The position numbers and the translations under genes are program-made. DNA of 64,000 bases from Caballeronia sp. TF1N1 (GTDB taxonomy: Bacteria; Pseudomonadota; Gammaproteobacteria; Burkholderiales; Burkholderiaceae). The stretch's first letter is position 1; each line of letters opens with the position of its first letter. Shown in pieces: positions 8,989 through 18,073 of this stretch. Location of the stretch: the NCBI RefSeq assembly GCF_022878925.1, contig NZ_CP084628.1, forward strand, positions 744,001 to 808,000, given 5' to 3'. The notes beneath the pieces are model-generated. The model saw only the letters and a program-made list of their open reading frames with translations, was not told the origin of the DNA and ran no database searches.

Positions 8989-10290
8989 TCAGACGACGGG
9001 AACGGCGGCGGCTTGCGCCTCGGAATCCTGAATCGGCGAGCGCACGACGAACATGTACACGAGCGCGGCGGCGAACGCCACGCCCGCGCTGATCAGGAAC
9101 GCGTTGACGAACGAATGCGTCTTGTCGACCACGAGCCCGGTGATGAACGGCGCGAACGAACCGCCGAAGTAACCGCCGAAGTTCTGGATGCTCCCGAGCG
9201 AGGCCACCATATGACGCGGAGCCGCGACCGAGACGAGCGCCCACGCCGCGCCGCTCGCCATGTTGACGAAGAACATTGCCGCCGACAAATACACGATGGC
9301 GAGCGTCAGATTCGGTGTGAACGCGGCCGGCACCGTGAAGAGCGCGCCGCCGATGAGACCCGAGCAGATCGGCCACTTGCGGCTGCGAATGGGTGCGACG
9401 CCGCGCGCCATCAGACCATCGGCGATAAAGCCCGACGACAGCATGCCGAGCGTGCCGGCAAGATAGGGGATGGTCACGACCCAGCCGGTCTTCGCAATCG
9501 TCAGATGGCGCTCGTGTTCGAGATACGCCGGCAGCCACGTGAGATATAGCCACACCATGTAGATCACGCCCATGAAGCCGAAGATCATGCCCCAGGTCGT
9601 CGCCTTGCCGAAGAGACCGCGCCATTCCGCGAACGTCATATTGCGTTCGGCGCGCTGTGCGGGTTCGCCTTCGGTCAGATGCGCGACTTCCTGCGCATCG
9701 AGCGTGATGTCCTTGCGGTTCCGGTACACCACATACCAGCCCACCGACACCATGATGCCGAGTACGCCCATGATGACGAACATGTTGCGCCAGCCGAAGT
9801 TGAGCAGCAACACGGTGAGAATGGGCGGAGCGAGCGCCGGGCCAATGGTCGACGACGTCACGAAGATGCCGGTCGGCTTGCCGCGTTCGCGCTGCGCGAA
9901 CCATTCGCTGACCACCTTGGCGCCCGCCGGAAATTGAGGCGCCTCGCCGATACCGAGTGCGATGCGGGCCGCGAGAAACTGATGCAGCGTCGTGACGAGG
10001 CCGCCGAACAACTGCGCCACCGACCACACGAACATGCCGAGCCCGAGCATGATGCGCGCGCCGAAGCGATCGAGCATCACGCCGATGGGCAACTGCGAAA
10101 ACGCGTACGCGAACGAGAATGCTGAGAGCAGCAAGCCCATCTGCGATGCGGACAGCCCCAGCTCCTGTGTGACCGAATGATTCGCGATGGAAAGCGTGCT
10201 GCGGTCGAGATAGTTCACGATTCCGGCAAGCGTCAGGAACGTGAGCGCGACCCACTGTATGCGCTTCAGGCGCGGCGATTTACTCTGCAT
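8989..10290 (-). CDS. MFS transporter, anion:cation symporter (ACS) type
   Basis: This is a 433-residue, 12-helix major facilitator permease. The N-terminus has NYLDRSTLSIA in helix 1 and PIGVMLDRFGAR in the helix 2-3 loop, the ACS signature seen in hexuronate, glucarate and aromatic-acid carriers. A second, weaker copy of the loop motif lies mid-protein (LSSGFIADGLMARG). ATG 10290 is chosen because GGAGGAG precedes it at good distance; an upstream ATG at 10338 lacks this. It sits between the cupin and SDR genes, so it probably imports the substrate they process, likely an organic acid. Confidence 0.88.
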   Translation of the reverse strand: MQSKSPRLKRIQWVALTFLTLAGIVNYLDRSTLSIANHSVTQELGLSASQMGLLLSAFSFAYAFSQLPIGVMLDRFGARIMLGLGMFVWSVAQLFGGLVTTLHQFLAARIALGIGEAPQFPAGAKVVSEWFAQRERGKPTGIFVTSSTIGPALAPPILTVLLLNFGWRNMFVIMGVLGIMVSVGWYVVYRNRKDITLDAQEVAHLTEGEPAQRAERNMTFAEWRGLFGKATTWGMIFGFMGVIYMVWLYLTWLPAYLEHERHLTIAKTGWVVTIPYLAGTLGMLSSGFIADGLMARGVAPIRSRKWPICSGLIGGALFTVPAAFTPNLTLAIVYLSAAMFFVNMASGAAWALVSVAAPRHMVASLGSIQNFGGYFGGSFAPFITGLVVDKTHSFVNAFLISAGVAFAAALVYMFVVRSPIQDSEAQAAAVPVV

Positions 10291-10398
10291 GTTGTCTCCT
10301 CCGAGAGCCTTGTTTTTATGCTTCGGTTCGGTTGGCAAAAGGTGCTAGGGAATTGCGTTGCTTCAGACTGTGCTTCAAGCCGTTGCTTCAAGCGTTAT

Positions 10399-10926
10399 TC
10401 AGCGAATGAACTGATCGGCGAAATCCGCGCCCAGTCCAACGGCTTCGTAATGCTTGCGGCACATGTCCACCTTCGTGAACACGTCTTCATAACCGGTGTA
10501 GTTGCCGTACGGATCGCAATAGAACATCACGCCGTTCACCTGAAAGTAGGTGATCATTTCCTCGACGTCTTCGGGCACGTAAAGCGTGTGCGTTTCGCCG
10601 GGCGGCTCGAACACGTAGCTGCCTTCAGTTGCAACCCAGTCATGCTCCAGATAGCGCCAGCGCCCCTTGAGCACCATGCCGTGCACGGCTTGCGGATGAC
10701 GGTGACGCGACAGCACGCCCGACTTGCGCACGCGCAGCAGGTTCATCCAGTAACCGGTCGACACATTGAGGCACAGCGGACGAAACCAGACGTTCTCGGC
10801 TTGCGGGACCCACTCGCGCTCGTCGGTTGGAATCGCGTGACTCACGACGATTTCCTTCTGCGCTTCCTTGGGATTGGGATATTGATACGGCGTGAGGGCA
10901 TCCGCCGAATTCTTGGGCGCGGGCAT
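10399..10926 (-). CDS. Cupin protein of the 2,4'-dihydroxyacetophenone dioxygenase type
   Basis: This 175-residue single-domain cupin has the metal-binding pattern of the 2,4'-dihydroxyacetophenone dioxygenase (DAD) family: SRHRHPQAVHG with His75 and His77, Glu94 in the following strand, and GETHTL with His113. DAD is a non-haem iron enzyme that cleaves the side chain of a hydroxylated acetophenone. The start at 10926 is set by AAGGAG six bases upstream; an ATG at 10944 has no such site. It is the first gene of a cluster with an MFS permease, an SDR and an IclR regulator, so a small aromatic-ketone or related catabolic unit is plausible. The true substrate is unknown. Confidence 0.8.
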   Translation of the reverse strand: MPAPKNSADALTPYQYPNPKEAQKEIVVSHAIPTDEREWVPQAENVWFRPLCLNVSTGYWMNLLRVRKSGVLSRHRHPQAVHGMVLKGRWRYLEHDWVATEGSYVFEPPGETHTLYVPEDVEEMITYFQVNGVMFYCDPYGNYTGYEDVFTKVDMCRKHYEAVGLGADFADQFIR

Positions 10927-10937
10927 TCGCGTCTCCT

Positions 10938-10974
10938 TGTCCATATTGTGGATGGTTAAACCAAATTATGGACA
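10938..10974. promoter_or_regulatory. Nested palindromes, candidate IclR operator
   Basis: TGTCCATA at 10938-10945 is perfectly inverted as TATGGACA at 10967-10974. Between them lies a second palindrome, TGGTTAAACCA at 10953-10963 (five-base arms, one central base). The site starts 12 bases upstream of the cupin ATG, so it overlaps where the promoter should be. Binding by the IclR protein of the cluster is inferred. Confidence 0.5.
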
Positions 10975-11042
10975 GATATTCACGCGGCTGCGACAAATTG
11001 TCAAGATTCATCACGCGCTTAAAAATAGAGATTCGCACCGAC

Positions 11043-11077
11043 GAAAAAAAAGCGGACCTGCGAGGCAGGTCCGCTTT
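11043..11077 (-). terminator. Rho-independent terminator of the cyo operon
   Basis: A perfect 13-bp stem (11049-11061 with 11065-11077) closes a three-base loop, GAG. On the minus strand the hairpin is followed by a run of T (the A-tract 11044-11050). It lies 39 bases past the cyoD stop codon, exactly where the operon should end. Confidence 0.9.
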
Positions 11078-11115
11078 GACGCAGCAATACGGTTCCTTGG
11101 GAAGGACCGATGGGC

Positions 11116-11448
11116 TTAACGCGCCATCATCAGCATGTGGACGTTATGCATAACCCATACCGTTCCGACGACAACGACGAGCGACATCAGAATCGTATAG
11201 GCGAACGACAAGGCGTGCCAGCGCTGCCCCTTCGATGCGTTCACGTGCAGGAAGAAAACCACGTGGACGACCATCTGCACGGCGGCCAGCACTGCAAGCA
11301 CCGTGATCGCGCGCTCGCCGCTGAACGTGCCCGACATCACGAGCCAGAACGACGCCAAGGTCAGCACAACCGCCAGCACGAAGCCGATCAGATAGCCACG
11401 CACGCTGACATGCGGGATATCGCCATGTGTTGAATGCGTATGTGCCAT
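11116..11448 (-). CDS. cyoD: Cytochrome bo3 ubiquinol oxidase subunit IV
   Basis: This 110-residue protein has three hydrophobic segments (about residues 17-38, 45-66 and 78-102) and the family's HVVFFLHVNAS stretch, close to the usual length of CyoD (about 109). It is a small inner-membrane subunit that helps assemble the copper/haem centre of subunit I. Its ATG overlaps the stop codon of cyoC by one base (TAATG), so it is translationally coupled. It is the last gene of the operon, followed by a strong terminator. The His-rich N-terminus (MAHTHSTHGD) is common in beta-proteobacterial homologues. Confidence 0.95.
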   Translation of the reverse strand: MAHTHSTHGDIPHVSVRGYLIGFVLAVVLTLASFWLVMSGTFSGERAITVLAVLAAVQMVVHVVFFLHVNASKGQRWHALSFAYTILMSLVVVVGTVWVMHNVHMLMMAR

Positions 11449-12056
11449 TAGACGAGGCTCGCAAGGTAGACGAAGGAGAACACGCAAATCCAGACGATGT
11501 CCAGGAAGTGCCAGAAAAGGCTCAGACAGGCGAGCCGGCGAAGTTCGCGTTCGCCCATGCCCGGCTTGGCGATCATCTGCACCGCAAGCACGATCAGCCA
11601 GATCATGCCGAGGGTGACGTGCAGACCATGCGTGCCGACGAGCGTGAAGAACGACGACCAGAACGCGCTGCGCTGAGGGCTGGCGCCTTCGGCGATCAGA
11701 TGCGCGAACTCGTGCAGTTCCAGCCACAGGAAGCCCGCGCCCAGCAGAAACGTGACGATGAGCCACGCGAGCACGGCGCCCGTCTTCTTGCGTTGCGCAA
11801 AGATCATCGCAAAGCCGAACGTCAGACTGCTCGTGAGCAGCAGCGCGGTTTCGATCGCGACATCGTTGAGATTGAAGAGATCCTTTGCCGTCGGGCCGCC
11901 CGCGAACTGATGCCCCATCATCGCGAAGGTCGCGAAAAGGGAGGCGAACAGCACGCAGTCGGTCATCAGGTAGGCCCAGAAGCCGAACACGGAATGCGAC
12001 GAGTGTTCGTGCTCATGGTCATGCGCGTGATGCGCGGATAGTGTCGATTGCGACAT
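11448..12056 (-). CDS. cyoC: Cytochrome bo3 ubiquinol oxidase subunit III
   Basis: This is a 202-residue haem-copper oxidase subunit III with five predicted membrane helices after a His-rich cytosolic N-terminus. FGFWAYLMTDCVLFASLFATF and the segment with GTHGLHVTLGMIW are characteristic, as is the final WHFLDIVW. Length matches CyoC (about 204). It starts directly next to the cyoB stop codon (TAA then ATG) and overlaps cyoD by one base, so all four cyo genes should be one transcript. It stabilises the catalytic core and does not bind metal itself. Confidence 0.96.
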   Translation of the reverse strand: MSQSTLSAHHAHDHEHEHSSHSVFGFWAYLMTDCVLFASLFATFAMMGHQFAGGPTAKDLFNLNDVAIETALLLTSSLTFGFAMIFAQRKKTGAVLAWLIVTFLLGAGFLWLELHEFAHLIAEGASPQRSAFWSSFFTLVGTHGLHVTLGMIWLIVLAVQMIAKPGMGERELRRLACLSLFWHFLDIVWICVFSFVYLASLV

Positions 12057-14072
12057 TTACAGCACCTCCAGTTCCAGGTCGCGCGCGACGCCGGTCTTTG
12101 CAGGCGACTTCGGCGGACGGTTCCGCTCTTCGGTCGCCTTGACGGTCGCGGCGGGGATCATGTAGCCAGCGTTCGCACGGAAGCTGTAGCCGATGACGGT
12201 CGCGGCAATGCCGACCAGACCGACGATAGCCATCCACCAGATATGCCAAATGGCGGCAAAGCCGAGCACCAGCGCGAACACGCCGACGACAAGACCCGCG
12301 CTCGTGTTCGACGGCATGTGGATGGCGCGGTACGGTCCCTGATCGGCCATGCTGCGGCCGGTTTCCTTCATGTGGGCGAACTCGTCGAGTTCACGCACGG
12401 CTGGAATATGCGCGAAGTTGTAGACCGGCGGCGGCGAGCTGATCGCCCATTCGAGCGTGCGGCCGTTCCACGGGTCGCCCGTGACATCGCGATACGCCGG
12501 CTGGTTGCGGCGAATCACGCTGACTACGATCTGCGCGACCTGGAAGGCCACGCCCAACGCGATGATGCCGACGCCCGCAGCCGCGACCATCAGATACGGC
12601 TGCCATGCGGGGTTGTCGTAGTGGTTGATACGGCGCGTCATGCCCATGAAGCCGAGGATGTAGATGGGCACGAACGCCACGAAGAAGCCTACGAACCAGC
12701 AAATGAAGGCGTTGCGGCCGAGCTTTTCGTCCAGCTTGAAGCCGAACACTTTCGGCCACCAGTACTGCACGCCGGCAAAGTAGCCGAACACCACGCCGCC
12801 GATGATCGCGTTATGGAAGTGCGCGATCAGGAAGAGGCTGTTGTGCAGCACGAAGTCCGCGCCGGGAATGGCCAGCATGACGCCCGTCATGCCGCCGAGC
12901 GTGAACGTGATGATGAAGCCGATGGTCCACAACACGGGCGTTGTGAACTGGATGCGGCCACGGTACATCGTGAACAGCCAGTTGAAGATCTTCACGCCGG
13001 TCGGGATGGAGATGATCATCGTCATGATGCCGAAGAAGGCATTGACGTTGGCGCCCGAACCCATGGTGAAGAAGTGGTGCAGCCACACGAGGAACGACAG
13101 CACCATGATGCAGCACGTCGCGTAGACCATCGTCTTGTAGCCGAACAGCGGCTTCTTCGAGAACGTCGAGACCACTTCCGAATAAATGCCGAAAGCCGGC
13201 AGAATCAGAATGTAGACCTCGGGGTGACCCCAAGCCCAGATCAGGTTCAGATACACCATCGGGTTGCCGCCGCCGTCGTTCGTGAAGAAGTGCATGCCGA
13301 GGTAGCGGTCGAGACCGAGCAGCGCGAGCGCGACGGTCAGGATCGGGAACGTCGCCATGATCAGCACGTTCGAGCAGAACGCCGTCCATGTGAACACGGG
13401 CAGCTTCATCCACGTCATGCCGGGTGCGCGCATCTTCACGATGGTGACGAAGAAGTTCACGCCCGTCAGCAACGTGCCGACGCCGGAAATCTGCAAGGCC
13501 CAGATGTAGTAATCGACCCCGACGCCCGGACTGAATTGCGTCTCGGAGAGCGGCGGATACGCGAGCCAGCCCGTCTTCGAAAACTCGCCGATGAAGAGCG
13601 AGAGATTGATCAGGACGGCGGCCACGGCCGTCATCCAGAACGACAGCGAGTTGATGAACGGAAACGCCACGTCGCGCGCGCCGATCTGCAAAGGCACCAC
13701 GAGGTTGAAGAATGCGACCAGCAGCGCCATGGCCATGAAGAAGATCATGATGGTGCCGTGGGCCGAGAAAATCTGGTCGTAGTGATGCGGCGGGAAGATG
13801 CCGGGATTATTCAGCGCGATGGCTTGCTGCACGCGCATCATGATGGCGTCCGCGAAGCCGCGCACCAGCATGAGTCCCGCCACGACGAGATACATGACGC
13901 CAATGCGCTTGTGATCCGTCGACGTCAGGTACTCGTTCCAGAGCCAGGCCCATTTGCCGAATTTAGTGAGAAGGGCGGCCGCACCGATCACCATGATCGC
14001 CATGAGGACCGTCGCCCCCATGATGATGGGTTCGTGGTACGGGATCGCCTCGAGCGTTAATTTGCCAAACAT
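12057..14072 (-). CDS. cyoB: Cytochrome bo3 ubiquinol oxidase subunit I
   Basis: This is the catalytic subunit of 671 residues (E. coli about 663). It holds low-spin haem b and the haem o3-CuB oxygen-reduction site and pumps protons. The [17 protein letters not shown] stretch carries the CuB His and the cross-linked Tyr, the HHFFTMG segment supplies the His pair, and [10 protein letters not shown] holds the haem ligands. There are fifteen or so hydrophobic segments. It lies three bases downstream of cyoA and abuts cyoC. The C-terminal cytosolic tail (LELEVL) is intact and no lesion is visible. Confidence 0.97.
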   Translation of the reverse strand: MFGKLTLEAIPYHEPIIMGATVLMAIMVIGAAALLTKFGKWAWLWNEYLTSTDHKRIGVMYLVVAGLMLVRGFADAIMMRVQQAIALNNPGIFPPHHYDQIFSAHGTIMIFFMAMALLVAFFNLVVPLQIGARDVAFPFINSLSFWMTAVAAVLINLSLFIGEFSKTGWLAYPPLSETQFSPGVGVDYYIWALQISGVGTLLTGVNFFVTIVKMRAPGMTWMKLPVFTWTAFCSNVLIMATFPILTVALALLGLDRYLGMHFFTNDGGGNPMVYLNLIWAWGHPEVYILILPAFGIYSEVVSTFSKKPLFGYKTMVYATCCIMVLSFLVWLHHFFTMGSGANVNAFFGIMTMIISIPTGVKIFNWLFTMYRGRIQFTTPVLWTIGFIITFTLGGMTGVMLAIPGADFVLHNSLFLIAHFHNAIIGGVVFGYFAGVQYWWPKVFGFKLDEKLGRNAFICWFVGFFVAFVPIYILGFMGMTRRINHYDNPAWQPYLMVAAAGVGIIALGVAFQVAQIVVSVIRRNQPAYRDVTGDPWNGRTLEWAISSPPPVYNFAHIPAVRELDEFAHMKETGRSMADQGPYRAIHMPSNTSAGLVVGVFALVLGFAAIWHIWWMAIVGLVGIAATVIGYSFRANAGYMIPAATVKATEERNRPPKSPAKTGVARDLELEVL

Positions 14073-14075
14073 GGC

Positions 14076-14960
14076 TTACCCCTTGGTTACGCAGTTTTCG
14101 CCGTTGACATCGAAACGGCCGTTGTTGTACTTGCCGACGATGTTGTTGAAGAGCTTGGGATCGACGGTGGAAAAGTACTTCACCGGATCTTTCTCGCTCG
14201 GTTTCGCGACGCCGGCGTAGACGTCCATGTCCAGACGCGCGGGCGCGGTCTTGACCTTCTTCTGCCATGCATCGAAATCGGCGGAAGACATGGCGAGCGC
14301 ACGGAACTTCATGTCGGAGAAGCCTTGACCGCTGTAGTTCGCGGAGATGCCCGCATAGTCGCCCACGTGATCCGCTTGCAGATGCAGCTTCGTCTGCATG
14401 CCGGCCATTGCGTAGATCTGGCCGCCGAGTTGCGGGATGAAGAACGAGTTCATCACCGAATCCGACGTGATGCGGAAGTTCACCGGCGTGCCAACGGGAA
14501 TGGCCAACTGGTTCACCGACGCAATGCCGAGATCCGGATAGATGAAGAGCCACTTCCAGTCGAGCGCGACGACTTCTACGTTGATCGGCTTGACATCCGA
14601 TTGAAGCGGCTTGTACGGATCGAGTTCATGCGTGGTTTTCCACGTCAGAATGCCGAGGTACAGGATGATGACAGCGGGAATCGCCCAGACGACGATTTCG
14701 ATTGCCGTGGAGTGCGTCCATTTGGGCGCGTAGGTAGCGTTCTTATTCGACGCGCGATAGCGCCACGCGAAGAACAGGGTCATCAAAATGACCGGGATGA
14801 CGACGAGAAGCATGGTGTAAGTCGAAAGAGCGATCAACGAAGCTTCCGCTTTGCCGATGCTGCCCTTCGAGTCCAACACTTCCAGCTTGCATCCCGAGAG
14901 ACAGAGACTGGCCACCCCCGCTAACAGTGGCGCTGCTAAACGTTTGGTTTTCTCATTCAT
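14076..14960 (-). CDS. cyoA: Cytochrome bo3 ubiquinol oxidase subunit II (lipoprotein)
   Basis: This is a 294-residue subunit II. The start at 14960 gives a signal peptide ending in LCLSGC, a lipobox that allows lipidation; an upstream ATG at 15053 would bury it. Two membrane helices (about residues 40-62 and 83-105) are followed by a periplasmic cupredoxin domain. That domain lacks the CuA cysteine pair, as expected of a quinol rather than cytochrome c oxidase. DWKWLFIYPDLGIASVNQL and MNSFFIPQLGGQIYAM are family landmarks. It is the first gene of cyoABCD. No cyoE (haem O synthase) follows in the operon. Confidence 0.96.
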   Translation of the reverse strand: MNEKTKRLAAPLLAGVASLCLSGCKLEVLDSKGSIGKAEASLIALSTYTMLLVVIPVILMTLFFAWRYRASNKNATYAPKWTHSTAIEIVVWAIPAVIILYLGILTWKTTHELDPYKPLQSDVKPINVEVVALDWKWLFIYPDLGIASVNQLAIPVGTPVNFRITSDSVMNSFFIPQLGGQIYAMAGMQTKLHLQADHVGDYAGISANYSGQGFSDMKFRALAMSSADFDAWQKKVKTAPARLDMDVYAGVAKPSEKDPVKYFSTVDPKLFNNIVGKYNNGRFDVNGENCVTKG

Positions 14961-15516
14961 TGCATTCGCTGGTTTCTTTGATCGAAGCGTTCTGGAAGAA
15001 CGCCGTGCACGGCGTTGCGCCGCGCCACGATGATGCCATGCAGCATTGAGCACGAAAACGCTAATCTATGGAAAAGCGTTTCATTTGAAGTGCGTGCGAC
15101 GCTGTGTCACGCGAACGCTTATTGCCCGCTTAATTTGTGACGAATTTATATGTCTTGAAGGCTTGATTTTTCGCAAGCGAAGCGCTTATTTTAGCGGCTT
15201 TTATTGTTTTGGAGCGGTCTTGTCCAAGGCCTAAGCAAAACGAATTAACTAGACGGTGTGCCATGCTGACAGACGACTGGCAATCGTGTGTCAAATCATG
15301 TTGCAAGAGGTGATGGTGCCGGTTGGGATGAGTAGAAAAGCGGTCTCGCAAGACGCGCAACCTCGCGCATACCCGATCCAAAGAAAGGCCTCGTGTGACA
15401 TTCGTCAATATCAGCGCGTGACATGCGATTGTCGAGCGAGAAAGCTGCCCATACCATCGGGTGCAAGCGCAGGTGGAATCGAATCACGCAGCGCATTTTA
15501 TTCGGGCAGTCCAATC
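14961..15516. other. Divergent promoter region between cyoA and the flavoenzyme gene
   Basis: About 555 bases carry no believable gene. The part 15120-15250 is A+T-rich and should hold the promoters. On the plus strand TTGATT, 17 bases, TTATTT (about 15163-15191) is a weak -35/-10 candidate. On the minus strand CATATAAAT near 15145-15153 could be a -10 box for cyo. A small palindrome, TTCGCAAGCGAA, lies at about 15170-15181. None of these is strong enough to name a regulator. Confidence 0.35.
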
Positions 15517-16722
15517 ATGAATCGACATCAAGCTGAAAACGGCGCGTCGCGCGCTTCCTCACATTTGTTTGCACCGCTCGTCATTCGCGGTCGCACGCTC
15601 TTGCCTATCGTGCAGGGCGGCATGGGCGTTGGGGTGTCGGCGCATCGGCTGGCGGGCAGCGTCGCGAGAGAGGGCGCGCTCGGCACGATTGCGAGCATCG
15701 ACCTGCGGCATCATCATGAGGATCTGCTCGCGATGTGCCGCACCGATCCGTCGCGCGATACGCTCGAACGCGTCAATCTCATCGCGCTGGAACGCGAGAT
15801 TCAGGCCGCGCGTGAACTGTCGCAAGGGCGCGGCATGATCGCAGTCAACGTCATGAAAGCCGTGCGCGCGCACGCCGACTACGTGCGCGTCGCGTGCGAG
15901 CAAGGCGCGGGCGCAATCGTCATGGGCGCGGGCTTGCCGCTCGACCTGCCCGATCTCACGCAAGGCCACGACATTGCGCTCATTCCCATACTTTCGGACA
16001 GTCGCGGCGTCGCGCTCGTGCTGAAGAAGTGGATGAAGAAAGGCCGCCTGCCCGACGCGATCGTGATCGAACATCCCGCGCATGCGGGCGGACATCTCGG
16101 CGTCAACGACGTCGCCGACATGCACAACGAGCGCTTCGGCTTCGAACGTGTACTCGGCGAACTGCAGACCGTGTTCGAATCGCTCGGGCTGAACCGAGGC
16201 GAAGTGCCGGTGATCGTCGCGGGCGGCATCAACAGTCATGAAGCGGTGAGCAAGTGGCTGGCGGCGGGCGCGAATGGCGTGCAGATTGGAACGCCCTTTG
16301 CCGTCACCAAGGAAGGCGACGCGCATCCCGAGTTCAAGCGCGTGCTCACCGAAGCGACGCCGGAAGACATCGTGGAGTTCATCAGCGTGACGGGGTTGCC
16401 CGCGCGTGCGGTCAAGACGCCGTGGCTCATGCGCTATTTGCGCAACGAGGAGCGCATCCGCATGAAGATCGGCGCGCGCGAGCAGACGTGTCCGTCGGCG
16501 CTCGAATGTTTGAGCGCATGCGGTTTGCGTGATGGCATCGAGAAGTTCGGGCACTTCTGTATCGATACCCGGCTTGCGGCGGCTTTGCGTGGCGATGTCA
16601 ACAACGGCCTCTTCTTCCGTGGACGTGAAACCTTGCCATTCGGTCCGGCCATTCGCAGCGTGCGCGACTTGATCGAGCTTCTTCTGACCGGAGCGACGAA
16701 GCCGGTTCTGAGCCTCCGATAA
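15517..16722 (+). CDS. Nitronate monooxygenase (2-nitropropane dioxygenase) family flavoenzyme
   Basis: This is a 401-residue TIM-barrel FMN enzyme. The opening LPIVQGGMGVGVSA is the family's flavin-site signature, GAGAIVMGAGLP and HPAHAGGHLGV lie mid-barrel, and VIVAGGINSHEAV plus GVQIGTPFAVTKE bind the FMN phosphate. Relatives oxidise alkyl nitronates or act as NAD(P)H:quinone or enoyl reductases, and I cannot choose between these. A C-terminal addition holds four close cysteines (TCPSALECLSACG and, later, HFCID), unlike the simplest members. ATG 15517 is the start that places the barrel normally. It stands alone on the plus strand. Confidence 0.8.
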   Translation: MNRHQAENGASRASSHLFAPLVIRGRTLLPIVQGGMGVGVSAHRLAGSVAREGALGTIASIDLRHHHEDLLAMCRTDPSRDTLERVNLIALEREIQAARELSQGRGMIAVNVMKAVRAHADYVRVACEQGAGAIVMGAGLPLDLPDLTQGHDIALIPILSDSRGVALVLKKWMKKGRLPDAIVIEHPAHAGGHLGVNDVADMHNERFGFERVLGELQTVFESLGLNRGEVPVIVAGGINSHEAVSKWLAAGANGVQIGTPFAVTKEGDAHPEFKRVLTEATPEDIVEFISVTGLPARAVKTPWLMRYLRNEERIRMKIGAREQTCPSALECLSACGLRDGIEKFGHFCIDTRLAAALRGDVNNGLFFRGRETLPFGPAIRSVRDLIELLLTGATKPVLSLR

Positions 16723-16838
16723 ATTCCGCCGAAACGATGTTCTTCGCGCCGCGCAACGAAGGTCGGCCCTGCTCCTATTGATGCGCGCGAGGCTTTCGAC
16801 CTAACCTGCGTGACCATTGCAACAGGAGCATGTCGACC

Positions 16839-17051
16839 ATGGCGAAGCGATTTCCCCTTCACCCCAGCCACCCGGAGCGTAACTGCTGGGGCTGCGACCA
16901 CTACTGCTCCGAGAAAGCGATGCGCTGCGGCAATGGCTCGAATCGCACGCAGCATCCGGCGGAATTGCTCGGAGAAGACTGGTACGAGTTCGGCGATTGG
17001 GATCTCTGCGTGCTCGAAAACGCTACTTCCGTCGCGCCATCCGCCAAGTAA
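16839..17051 (+). CDS. DUF3079 family small Cys-rich protein
   Basis: This 70-residue protein has the pattern of DUF3079: FPLHPxHPERxCWGCDxYC, RCGNGSxRTxHP and ELxGEDW. Four cysteines in CWGCDHYC...RC suggest bound metal, probably zinc. It is common in Burkholderiaceae and has no known function. An AGGAG site at about 16823 fits the ATG at 16839 (10-base spacing) better than the ATG at 16830, which would be too close. It lies about 115 bases after the flavoenzyme gene and may have its own promoter. Confidence 0.75.
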   Translation: MAKRFPLHPSHPERNCWGCDHYCSEKAMRCGNGSNRTQHPAELLGEDWYEFGDWDLCVLENATSVAPSAK

Positions 17052-17159
17052 CGCGTTCTCGAAATAGATCAATCGACGCGGCGACCAGCGCTTTAGAACT
17101 AATCCGAACCTCAGGCGCAGGCTGCATCCCTAGAATTCGGGCATCTCATAAACACAGCG

Positions 17160-17600
17160 ATGCCCGACATGTCCACGAAGCTCGAATTCGAATCTCCCGA
17201 AGGCCGTCTTTCCCTGTCTATCGACGATGTCGAATTCATGGCTTACGGTGCCGGTGAACTCGCCATGCGCTCGATGCGCGAGCTCGTCGAACGCATGCGC
17301 CGCATGGGGCTTGGCGCAATTGCCGAAGCACATGCACGCGTGCAGGCGCAGAGCAAGGTGACGATCATGGAATTGCGCGAGATGCGCGAGGACGCGGAAG
17401 CTATCCTTCTGCTGGGAAGCCAGGGCGAGACGATAGACGACACCATCACGCCGCGGCTCGACGCATTGCGTCAAACGATCGCGCAGACGCAGGTGGACAT
17501 GCGTGCAAGCGTGGACCGTCTCGCGGCGCTCGCCGTCTCGTGCCACGAAGCGCTGATGCGTATTCCCGGCTATCGTCCGCCCTCGGGACCGCGCGGCTGA
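17160..17600 (+). CDS. Conserved hypothetical helical protein
   Basis: This is a 146-residue soluble protein with strongly beta-proteobacterial codon use. The first 30 residues look like a short beta segment (KLEFESPEGRLSLSIDDVEF). The rest is almost wholly helical with heptad-like patterns (about residues 38-80 and 98-130), suggesting a coiled coil. I see no catalytic motif, signal peptide or membrane segment and do not recognise the family. It ends about 30 bases before the convergent gene at 17631, and function is open. Confidence 0.6.
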   Translation: MPDMSTKLEFESPEGRLSLSIDDVEFMAYGAGELAMRSMRELVERMRRMGLGAIAEAHARVQAQSKVTIMELREMREDAEAILLLGSQGETIDDTITPRLDALRQTIAQTQVDMRASVDRLAALAVSCHEALMRIPGYRPPSGPRG

Positions 17601-17630
17601 GCCGATCTTATCGAAAGTCTGTCGCGGAAC

Positions 17631-17933
17631 TCAACTGCCTGAATACTTCCGCAACAGCGCATTCACGTCGATGCGCTGACCTTGCAGCAGCATGATGCGC
17701 GCATGCAGCACGAGGTTTTCGAGCACGAGCAGCGCGGTGGTGAGCATGTAGGTGAGGCTGACATCGCCGGGATTGAGGCCGCTGTCTTGCAGACCGCGAT
17801 GCCGTTCCAGAAGCGAAGTCAACACGAGACGGCGCAGTTCCGGTTCGCCGAACGGCAGGTCGCCGTAATCGACCGGATCTTCTTGTTCCAGTTCTTCGAG
17901 CAGGCCGGCCAATTCGTTGATGGTCACTTCCAT
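17631..17933 (-). CDS. Conserved hypothetical protein
   Basis: This is a 100-residue acidic, mainly helical protein (MEVTINELAGLLEELEQEDP; then LTYMLTTALLVLENLVLHAR). The start at 17933 has GGAG nine bases upstream, whereas an earlier ATG at 18023 would add an unrelated basic stretch. One moderately hydrophobic helix near 62-82 might pack in a bundle rather than span a membrane. No family is recognised. It is convergent with the gene at 17160 and divergent from the HNH gene. Confidence 0.55.
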   Translation of the reverse strand: MEVTINELAGLLEELEQEDPVDYGDLPFGEPELRRLVLTSLLERHRGLQDSGLNPGDVSLTYMLTTALLVLENLVLHARIMLLQGQRIDVNALLRKYSGS

Positions 17934-18073
17934 GGCTTCTCCGACGTCGACTTGCGTGAGCGGTGAGCTAGCAGTTCCATGGTGCCACGTCCGGCCAGAA
18001 AACAAAACAGCCTCGGCGTACACTCGAAACGATCAGTTCCAACGCAACGACGCAGCGCCAGAAAAGGAGCCGA

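Noticed and set aside
12048..14060. A 670-codon open frame on the plus strand opposite cyoB.
   Set aside because: It mirrors the strong cyoB coding frame, is full of His, Asp and Arg, and has no recognisable domain. It is an artefact of high-GC codon use.
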